Assembly: GCA_910584955.1 (NCBI GenBank)
Contig: CAJUDC010000079.1
Span: 1-12,165 of the forward strand
DNA from: an uncultured Paraprevotella sp.
Lineage (GTDB): Bacteria; Bacteroidota; Bacteroidia; Bacteroidales; Bacteroidaceae
DNA: 12,165 nucleotides
Direction: 5' to 3'
The notes beneath the pieces are model-generated. The model saw nothing but the letters and a program-made list of their open reading frames with translations, did no database searches and had not been told where the DNA came from. This document shows positions 7,116 through 12,165 of the stretch, piece after piece. The position numbers were made by a program, and so were the translations under genes. Each line of letters opens with the position of its first letter. The first letter of the stretch is position 1.

Positions 7116-7123
7116 CAAAGATA
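7116..7123 (-). promoter_or_regulatory. -7 element of the metK operon promoter
   Basis: TATCTTTG on the minus strand is an exact TAnnTTTG match and identical to the -7 element of the tRNA-Gln promoter in this window. No convincing TTTG lies 19-21 bases upstream, so the -33 element is poor. Transcription starting near 7109 would put the SAM-II aptamer at the extreme 5' end of the mRNA, which supports both calls. Confidence 0.65.
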
Positions 7124-7187
7124 CATCGTTTTTACGAGAAACCGGACTTTTGCGTCCGCCAAAATGCGCTTTGCCGGTGTTTTTAAC

Positions 7188-7219
7188 AAAAAGTGTACGC
7201 CCGGCAAGGGAGCGTACAC
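7188..7219 (-). terminator. Intrinsic terminator after the first intact LRR gene
   Basis: On the minus strand GTGTACGC (7219-7212) pairs perfectly with GCGTACAC (7200-7193) across an 11-base loop, followed by five T residues (7192-7188). It begins about 40 bases after the stop codon at 7259 and ends the repeat-gene transcript before the metK promoter. Confidence 0.85.
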
Positions 7220-7258
7220 CTTATTACATAATATCCCTGTGGGGAGTATATGGCATCC

Positions 7259-9244
7259 TCACCGGGGAGCCTGCCAGAAGTAGGCATCGTCAGTCGTCAC
7301 TCCGCCGCCCGACAGGAAGCCTTTCGGCACCAGCATGATCATGCGACTGTTGGCTCCGCGCTTTCCTTCCGTCTGGTACTCGCTGCGCAGGTGTGCCTGC
7401 AACCAATACAGGTTCTTGGCCATATACTCTTTCACGTAGTAGTCCACGGTCTGTGGTGTTTTATGGTTCCAGTTGGCGTCCTCGTTCAGCACCAGCGGCT
7501 GGTTCCGCCGCAAGCGCTCGCGCACCTCGCCGGGATGCAGCAACAGACCGTTCTCGTCGCTCACAAAGGCCGCAAAACTGGGGTCCATCCACACCCACTT
7601 GTTCAGCGAACGGCTCCAGGCCATGTTGATGACGTGGCACTCGGTGTCCACCCGATAATTCATGGGCATGCAGGTGAGGAAACGCGACGGGATGCCGGCG
7701 GCCAGATACAGCTCGTTCAGCACCATCGCCAGAAAGCGGCAGTTCAGCCCCCGCCCCTCGCGACGACACAACTCGTAGAGGTCGATGGCATTGAAGTCGC
7801 AATCGGGCCACGACGACGACCCGTTGTGCGGGATGGCGTCGTGCAGCCAATACATGATGTTCTTCATGCGCGAGATGTCGTCGCCCGAACCGGCGATGCT
7901 GTCCAGATTGAAATATTCCCGCACGCGCACCAGATTACTGTCCGTAGGCTCCTGATAGGTGAATGCGGGCCACTCCTCGGCGTTGGCCGCATAGGGGGCC
8001 GACTTCTCCAGTACAAGACGGAAATCGCCCACCTCGCGCACCCGCTCCAGCAGGGCCTGGAACCGGGCATCGCCGTGCAGGCTTTCCAAATCTTTGTCGT
8101 CGCGCATATGGGAGTAATTGTACCAACCGGCGACCACCGCCATGTCGAGCCACTCCAGTGCCTGCTCGCGGTGGCCCTCCAGCGCCTGACGACAAGCCTC
8201 ATCGTAGTTCTCGTAAATAAAATACCCCGGGAAAGGGTGCACCATCTTACCGTTACGGATACTCTTTTTCAACACCGGCAGCATGCGTCCCAGCGCCGCC
8301 CGATAAGCCGGACTGTCCTCTCCCCGTTTTCCGATGACCAGCGGTCGGATCACATCGGGCTCGTTACTATACAACACGGTCGCTTTCGCCTCGTAACCCC
8401 GGAACGCGGGGCACTGCTCGGCCTGTCCCACATTGGTAACAAACACCACGTCGTGGAAAGTGACCCGCTCCAGCACGGGGCAATTGTCCAACAGCCGGGG
8501 ACCGCCCGTGCTCAGCACCACTCCGCAAAAGTCCACCGACTTCAGCCGGGGGCAGGCATAGAACGTCTGCCACCCGTCGATGTGCCCCAGATAGCCTTTC
8601 ACCTCGATGGACTCCACCGCAGGCATTTCGGCAAAAGCCTGAGCACTGATATAATCGACATCGTGCATCACCACCTGCCGCACAGCAGTGTGTCCCAAGG
8701 CATAAAACGCCACCCCCCGCACATGCTGCGGAAAGACCACCTCCTCCAGTTCCGTGTCCTCATAGAAAGCGTAGGGCATCACAAATACGCTGTCGGGCAG
8801 CACGATGCGCCGCAACTTCGTATGCTCCAAAGCCCCGGTGGCGATGGTATCCAGCCGGACGGGCAAATCGACGTGCACCACCGGACAATTGCGGAACAGG
8901 AACTGAGGCAGGGTGTGCGCGCCGCCCGTCACACGGTGCAGGCCCTCCTTGTCGACATACGCCCCGCCACCCTGCGCAAAGGTGACCTTGCGCAAGTCGA
9001 TCGTCCGCAACTGTCCCGGCGTGGACTGCTGGTTGATGTCGCTTCCGGCCATCTCGCGCAGAAAGCGCAGATCGTCGCCGTTGAGCGCTCCCTCCAGCAC
9101 CATCTCACGCGTGGTGTACTTCTTTTTTTCGCCCACCAGGGCAGCCAGCGAACCGGGCTTCTTCACGCGTACTTTCAACGGACGGGCCTGAAGTCCCACT
9201 CCTGCGACAAGCGCAAAAAACAACACGATAATCTTTCTTTTCAT
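7259..9244 (-). CDS. Secreted BspA-like LRR protein with C-terminal transglutaminase-like domain (copy 1)
   Basis: The 661-residue product starts MKRKIIVLFF, with a signal peptide of residues 1-20, predicted cleavage LQA|RPLKV and no lipobox Cys. Residues 21-110 form the N-terminal domain typical of Bacteroidota BspA-type proteins (GALNGDDLRFLREMAGSD, LRTIDLRKVTF). Leucine-rich repeats of the LRR_5 kind run from about 110 to 300 (TKLRRIVLPDSVF, PRLKSVDFCGVV, PVLERVTFHDVV). A helical TPR-like segment follows at about 345-405 (ALEWLDMAVVAGW, DKDLESLHGDARFQALL). Residues about 440-570 are transglutaminase-like, with a probable triad Cys502 (GLNCRFLA), His537 (ECHVINMAW) and Asp554 (WMDPSF). No type IX sorting domain is visible. 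An ATG 6 bases upstream (9250) is also possible. Substrate and partners are unknown; surface adhesion or peptide processing are guesses from domain content. It has a strong terminator downstream. Confidence 0.88.
   Translation of the reverse strand: MKRKIIVLFFALVAGVGLQARPLKVRVKKPGSLAALVGEKKKYTTREMVLEGALNGDDLRFLREMAGSDINQQSTPGQLRTIDLRKVTFAQGGGAYVDKEGLHRVTGGAHTLPQFLFRNCPVVHVDLPVRLDTIATGALEHTKLRRIVLPDSVFVMPYAFYEDTELEEVVFPQHVRGVAFYALGHTAVRQVVMHDVDYISAQAFAEMPAVESIEVKGYLGHIDGWQTFYACPRLKSVDFCGVVLSTGGPRLLDNCPVLERVTFHDVVFVTNVGQAEQCPAFRGYEAKATVLYSNEPDVIRPLVIGKRGEDSPAYRAALGRMLPVLKKSIRNGKMVHPFPGYFIYENYDEACRQALEGHREQALEWLDMAVVAGWYNYSHMRDDKDLESLHGDARFQALLERVREVGDFRLVLEKSAPYAANAEEWPAFTYQEPTDSNLVRVREYFNLDSIAGSGDDISRMKNIMYWLHDAIPHNGSSSWPDCDFNAIDLYELCRREGRGLNCRFLAMVLNELYLAAGIPSRFLTCMPMNYRVDTECHVINMAWSRSLNKWVWMDPSFAAFVSDENGLLLHPGEVRERLRRNQPLVLNEDANWNHKTPQTVDYYVKEYMAKNLYWLQAHLRSEYQTEGKRGANSRMIMLVPKGFLSGGGVTTDDAYFWQAPR
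8873..9187 (-). repeat. 315-bp block identical to 11146-11460
   Basis: Base-by-base comparison shows no mismatch between this block and 11146-11460, at a constant offset of 2273. It encodes the mature N-terminus of both LRR proteins (Ala20 to about His124). The upper boundary falls at the last signal-peptide codon. At the lower end the first mismatches are C8872/T11145 and then C8855/A11128, with identity dropping further into the repeats. Confidence 0.9.
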
Positions 9245-9397
9245 AAGCATTGTATATAAAATATTTTGTTTTTCCTTTTTTAAATTGCTCGGCGGCAACA
9301 ACCGCCGAGCAATTCCAGCCCGTCCCGCACCGACTGCTTCGAACCTTTCTGACAGGGAGACGTAAGACGAAATACATAAACAAATAAAATAAACATG
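9245..9397 (-). repeat. Leader region of copy 1, homologous to the leader of the decayed copy
   Basis: This stretch resembles 12026-12165. Both contain the start context CATAAGCAT on the plus strand, a TTTGTTTTTC-like tract, the CGGCAACAA...CCGCCGA core, CACCGAC-GCTTCGAA, and GACGTAA-ACGAA ending in AATAA. The copies differ by small indels and substitutions. It probably holds the promoter and 5' untranslated region. No clear TAnnTTTG element is present in either copy, so I cannot place the promoter. Confidence 0.7.
9283..9314 (-). promoter_or_regulatory. Perfect 13-bp hairpin in the leader of LRR copy 1
   Basis: AATTGCTCGGCGG (9283-9295) and CCGCCGAGCAATT (9302-9314) are perfectly complementary around a 6-base loop. 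On the minus strand the stem ends about 39 bases before the start codon and is followed by A-rich sequence, not a T tract, so it is not a normal terminator. A shortened form (TCGGC/GCCGA) is kept upstream of the decayed copy near 12070-12089. An mRNA-stabilising or regulatory leader structure is plausible. Confidence 0.6.
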
Positions 9398-9531
9398 GTT
9401 TCTCGTATGAAGAGAATTCTCCCTTAAAGGTATTCTATCTATTAGGGTTCACCATCGATGCAACGACGGGCTGGAGTTCTTTTTCTCGGAATACGGGACC
9501 GGTTTCGTCAGAAGCACCGGAACCCACATTC

Positions 9532-11517
9532 TCACAAGGGAGCCTGCCAGAAGTAGGCGTCGTCGGACGTCGTGCCGTCGCCCCACTCCATGCCCTTCGG
9601 CAGCAACTTTATCATCCGGCTGTTGGCACCGCGCTTTCCCTCCGACTGATATTCGCTGCGCAAGTGTGCCTGGAACCAATAGAGATTCTTGGCCATATAC
9701 TCTTTCACATAGTAGTCCACGGTCTGTTTCGTTTCATGGTTCCAGTTGGCGTTCTCGTTCAGCACCAGCGGAAGATTTCGCCGCAGGCGCTCGCGCACCT
9801 CGCCGGGATGCAGCAGCAGACCGTTCTCGTCGCTCACAAAGGCCGCAAAACTGGGATCCATCCACACCCACTTGTTCAGCGAGCGGCTCCAGGCCATGTT
9901 GATGACGTGGCACTCGGTGTCCACCCGATGATTCTTGGGCATGCAGGCGAGGAAACGCGACGGGATGCCGGCGGCCAGATACAGCTCGTTCAGCACCATC
10001 GCCAGAAAGCGGCAGTTCAGCCCCCGCCCCTCGCGACGACACAACTCGTAGAGGTCGATGGCATTGAAGTCGCAATCGGGCCACGACGACGACCCGTTGT
10101 GCGGGATGGCGTCGTGCAGCCAGTACATGATGTTCTTCATGCGCGAGATGTCGTCGCCCGAACCGGCGATACTGTCCAGATTGAAATATTCCCGCACGCG
10201 CACCAGATTGCTGTCCGTAGGCTCCTGATAGGTGAATGCGGGCCACTCCTGGGCGTTGGCCGCATAAGGGGCCGACTTCTCCAGTATGAGACGGAAATCG
10301 CCGTTCTTGCGCACCTGTTCCAACAACGCCTGAAAACGGGCGTCTCCGTGCAGCCCCTCCAGATCCTTATTGTCGCGCATATCGGAGTATTCATACCAGC
10401 CTGCGGTCGCCGCCACTTCAAGCCACTCCAATGCCCGCTCGCGGTGGCCCTCCAGCGCCTGCCGGCAAGCCTCGCCATACGATTCGTAGTACGGAAAAGG
10501 AAATGTCAGCCCCTCCTCGTGAATCTGTTGTCGCAACACCGGCAGTATGCGTTCCAGCGCCACCCGATAAGCCAGGTTCGTCCGGCCCCCGACAGTAGCG
10601 TCCAGCAGGCGGATAGAGGAAGAACCGACGCTATTCAACACGGCACCTTTCATCTCGAAGCCCCGGAACGCCGGACACTGCTCGGCCTCGCCCACACAGA
10701 TCTGGTACACCACATCGTGAAAGGTGACCCGCTCCAGCACCGGACAATCCACCAGCATCCGAGGACCGCCACGATAGCCCGTTTGCAGCACCACACCGCG
10801 AAAATCCACCGACTTCAGCCGAGGACAGGAGACGAACGTCTGTCCCCCAGACATTTCTTTCACGTAGCCGTTCACTTCCACCGTCTCCAACGCCGGCATA
10901 TAGGCAAAAACCCACGAATAAATATCATCGACATCATGCAGCACTACGCGCCGCACAGCGGTACGTTCCAAGATTTCATGCGACAGCCCCCGCACGTGCT
11001 GCGGGAAGACCACCTCCTCCAGTTCCGTGGATCCGGCGAAAGCGTAGGACATCACAAATACGCTGTCGGGCAGCACGATGCGCCGCAGCTTCGTATGCTC
11101 CAAAGCCCCGGTGGCGATGGTATCCAGACGGACGGGCAAATCGATGTGCACCACCGGACAATTGCGGAACAGGAACTGAGGCAGGGTGTGCGCGCCGCCC
11201 GTCACACGGTGCAGGCCCTCCTTGTCGACATACGCCCCGCCACCCTGCGCAAAGGTGACCTTGCGCAAGTCGATCGTCCGCAACTGTCCCGGCGTGGACT
11301 GCTGGTTGATGTCGCTTCCGGCCATCTCGCGCAGAAAGCGCAGATCGTCGCCGTTGAGCGCTCCCTCCAGCACCATCTCACGCGTGGTGTACTTCTTTTT
11401 TTCGCCCACCAGGGCAGCCAGCGAACCGGGCTTCTTCACGCGTACTTTCAACGGACGGGCTTCCGCAACCATACCGCTCAGCAAAACCAGCACTATGATT
11501 CCAAAAAATTTCTTCAT
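9532..11517 (-). CDS. Secreted BspA-like LRR protein with C-terminal transglutaminase-like domain (copy 2)
   Basis: The 661-residue paralogue of copy 1 has an identical domain order. The signal peptide is residues 1-20 (MKKFFGIIVLVLLSGMVAEA) with cleavage AEA|RPLKV. Next come a BspA-like N-terminal domain (21-110), LRR_5-type repeats (about 110-300), a TPR-like helical segment (about 345-405) and a transglutaminase-like domain with probable triad Cys502, His537 and Asp554. Its signal peptide and upstream DNA differ completely from copy 1, whereas the mature N-terminus is identical at the DNA level. The repeats (about 155-290) and linker (about 290-345) carry many substitutions and compensating indels, such as a 3-residue insertion near 248-250. 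The catalytic domain is again nearly identical. It lies 281 bp upstream of copy 1; I see no convincing terminator between them, so readthrough is possible. The function is unknown beyond the domain types. Confidence 0.88.
   Translation of the reverse strand: MKKFFGIIVLVLLSGMVAEARPLKVRVKKPGSLAALVGEKKKYTTREMVLEGALNGDDLRFLREMAGSDINQQSTPGQLRTIDLRKVTFAQGGGAYVDKEGLHRVTGGAHTLPQFLFRNCPVVHIDLPVRLDTIATGALEHTKLRRIVLPDSVFVMSYAFAGSTELEEVVFPQHVRGLSHEILERTAVRRVVLHDVDDIYSWVFAYMPALETVEVNGYVKEMSGGQTFVSCPRLKSVDFRGVVLQTGYRGGPRMLVDCPVLERVTFHDVVYQICVGEAEQCPAFRGFEMKGAVLNSVGSSSIRLLDATVGGRTNLAYRVALERILPVLRQQIHEEGLTFPFPYYESYGEACRQALEGHRERALEWLEVAATAGWYEYSDMRDNKDLEGLHGDARFQALLEQVRKNGDFRLILEKSAPYAANAQEWPAFTYQEPTDSNLVRVREYFNLDSIAGSGDDISRMKNIMYWLHDAIPHNGSSSWPDCDFNAIDLYELCRREGRGLNCRFLAMVLNELYLAAGIPSRFLACMPKNHRVDTECHVINMAWSRSLNKWVWMDPSFAAFVSDENGLLLHPGEVRERLRRNLPLVLNENANWNHETKQTVDYYVKEYMAKNLYWFQAHLRSEYQSEGKRGANSRMIKLLPKGMEWGDGTTSDDAYFWQAPL
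11146..11460 (-). repeat. 315-bp block identical to 8873-9187
   Basis: Second member of the perfect repeat pair, within copy 2. It encodes residues 20 to about 124 of the protein. Beyond 11460, towards the start codon, the sequence becomes unrelated to copy 1, so the edge separates a shared mature protein from a private signal peptide and promoter. Confidence 0.9.
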
Positions 11518-11686
11518 TTCACGATTGTTTTTTATAATTTATAATATGCTTTTCATCTCTCTTTACGCTCGGGAAACCGCCTTGCTCCCGATGCACCTTG
11601 CTTTTCTCTTTTTATCAATCAAAATCCGTGCCAATCAAGTATACTGTTATTTATCAGCACATTATAAAACACACTATTAAATCGTC

Positions 11687-11703
11687 TGTCCAAATAATGG
11701 ACA
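11687..11703. promoter_or_regulatory. 17-bp palindrome upstream of LRR copy 2
   Basis: TGTCCA-AATAA-TGGACA is a perfect 6-bp inverted repeat with a 5-base spacer, 170 bases upstream of the copy 2 start codon in A/T-rich DNA. Size and symmetry fit a dimeric regulator site, but no partner is known and the leader of copy 1 lacks it. The rest of 11518-11797 shows a second small inverted repeat, TCGGGA (11569-11574) with TCCCGA (11586-11591), and nothing else I recognise. Confidence 0.3.
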
Positions 11704-11797
11704 CTACCTGTCTAAAAATTATACAAAGAAGTTCTTTCCTTCCCGGAAAGCCGGCACATGGCACATACGCCGTCGGCCCGGGTATATGCACTGCCCG

Positions 11798-12031
11798 TCA
11801 CATCGTTCCCCCCGACCTGTCGACATACGCCATCCTGCGCCGGGAACGCAGGTCGGCGCCATTGAGCAATCCTTCCAACACTATTTCACGGGTAGTATAC
11901 TGCTTTTTTTCGTCCCTCCGCCCAACCAACGAACCGGGTGTCTGCACACGAATTTTCAGCAAAGGGGCCTGAAATCCCATTCCGACAACAAGGACACCAA
12001 ACAGCACGATAATCTTTCTTTTCATAAGCAT
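11798..12031 (-). pseudogene. Decayed third copy of the LRR-transglutaminase gene (5' fragment)
   Basis: The frame encodes 77 residues starting MLMKRKIIVLF, the same signal peptide as copy 1, followed by a diverged N-terminal domain (KIRVQTPGSL, EKKQYTTREIVLEGLLNGADL). Compared with the intact copies, 29 residues (87 bp) are missing between RRMA and YVDR, in frame and flanked by short GGC repeats. About 17 bases later one base is lost relative to copy 1, which shifts the frame into a TGA at 11798. Homology continues past the stop to about 11780 and then ends; the LRR, helical and transglutaminase regions are absent. It could still yield a short secreted peptide, but a remnant is the simpler reading. 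The start could also be the ATG at 12025. Confidence 0.8.
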
Positions 12032-12165
12032 TCCTGATTATAAGATTTGTTTTTCATCCGTTTGCCCCATCGGCAACAAAAACCGCCGAAAGCACCCTGT
12101 CGATCTCACACCGACAGCTTCGAATCTTTAGTAGAAGACGTAAAACGAAGTAAATAAGCCAATAA
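12032..12165 (-). repeat. Leader of the decayed copy, homologous to 9251-9397
   Basis: The region upstream of the fragment aligns with the leader of copy 1, including ACCGAC-GCTTCGAA (12110-12124) and AAGACGTAAAACGAA (12135-12149), and keeps a short form of the leader hairpin. This shows that the fragment descends from a copy-1-like gene with its own promoter region, not from a random 5' insertion. The repeat may continue past the window edge. Confidence 0.7.

Noticed and set aside
8000..8800. Diversity-generating retroelement as a cause of LRR divergence
   Set aside because: There is no reverse transcriptase or template repeat in the window, and the differences between copies include indels and are not limited to adenine positions.
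7250..11544. Very long plus-strand open frames (669 and 626 codons) opposite both LRR genes
   Set aside because: They mirror the two paralogues in the complementary strand, are rich in His, Gln and Arg as expected from antisense translation of GC-rich codons, and resemble each other only because the sense genes do. No domain or promoter supports them.
7259..12165. Insertion sequence or transposon carrying the LRR genes
   Set aside because: No transposase, terminal inverted repeats or target-site duplication is visible; the repeats are explained by gene duplication.
1..12165. CRISPR array, toxin-antitoxin pair or prophage genes
   Set aside because: No short regularly spaced repeats, no small overlapping gene pair of that type and no phage proteins are seen.

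Overview
The window reads as a chromosomal segment of a Bacteroidota bacterium, most likely order Bacteroidales. The supporting evidence is promoters of the TTTG-N19/20-TAnnTTTG type, absence of Shine-Dalgarno sequences, a DUF4271 membrane protein beside hemD, rnpA linked to hemD/yidD/tatD rather than rpmH, and BspA-type leucine-rich-repeat proteins. The genus cannot be fixed from the sequence. Every supported gene is on the minus strand, so transcription runs from high to low coordinates.

Housekeeping half (1-7219), in transcription order. A promoter at about 7120 drives a SAM-II-type riboswitch leader, followed by metK (SAM synthetase), a LOG/TIGR00730-family nucleotide hydrolase gene, a DUF4271 membrane protein gene and hemD-like uroporphyrinogen-III synthase. 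These four genes are separated by 2 bp, a 4-bp overlap and 5 bp, and end in a strong terminator at 3236-3264, so they look like one SAM-controlled operon. Next come rnpA, yidD and tatD (4-bp overlap, then 8-bp gap), then tyrS with its own consensus promoter, then tRNA-Gln(UUG) with a near-perfect promoter and two hairpins behind it.

Accessory half (7259-12165). This holds a tandem family of secreted proteins built from a signal peptide, an N-terminal BspA-like domain, leucine-rich repeats, a TPR-like helical segment and a transglutaminase-like domain with a visible Cys-His-Asp triad. Two copies are intact at 661 residues each. A third, upstream copy is a decayed 5' fragment carrying an 87-bp internal deletion and a 1-bp frameshift. 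The intact copies share a 315-bp block of perfect identity that begins exactly at the last signal-peptide codon, diverge through the repeats and the helical linker, then become nearly identical again over the transglutaminase domain. The first intact copy and the decayed copy share leader DNA and signal peptide, while the middle copy has its own. The pattern suggests duplication with later recombination or gene conversion.

Intergenic stretches are all shorter than 300 bp. 1524-1799 holds the tyrS promoter. 6973-7258 holds the metK leader and promoter and the terminator of the repeat gene. 9245-9531 holds a conserved hairpin leader. 11518-11797 holds a palindrome and otherwise nothing I recognise.
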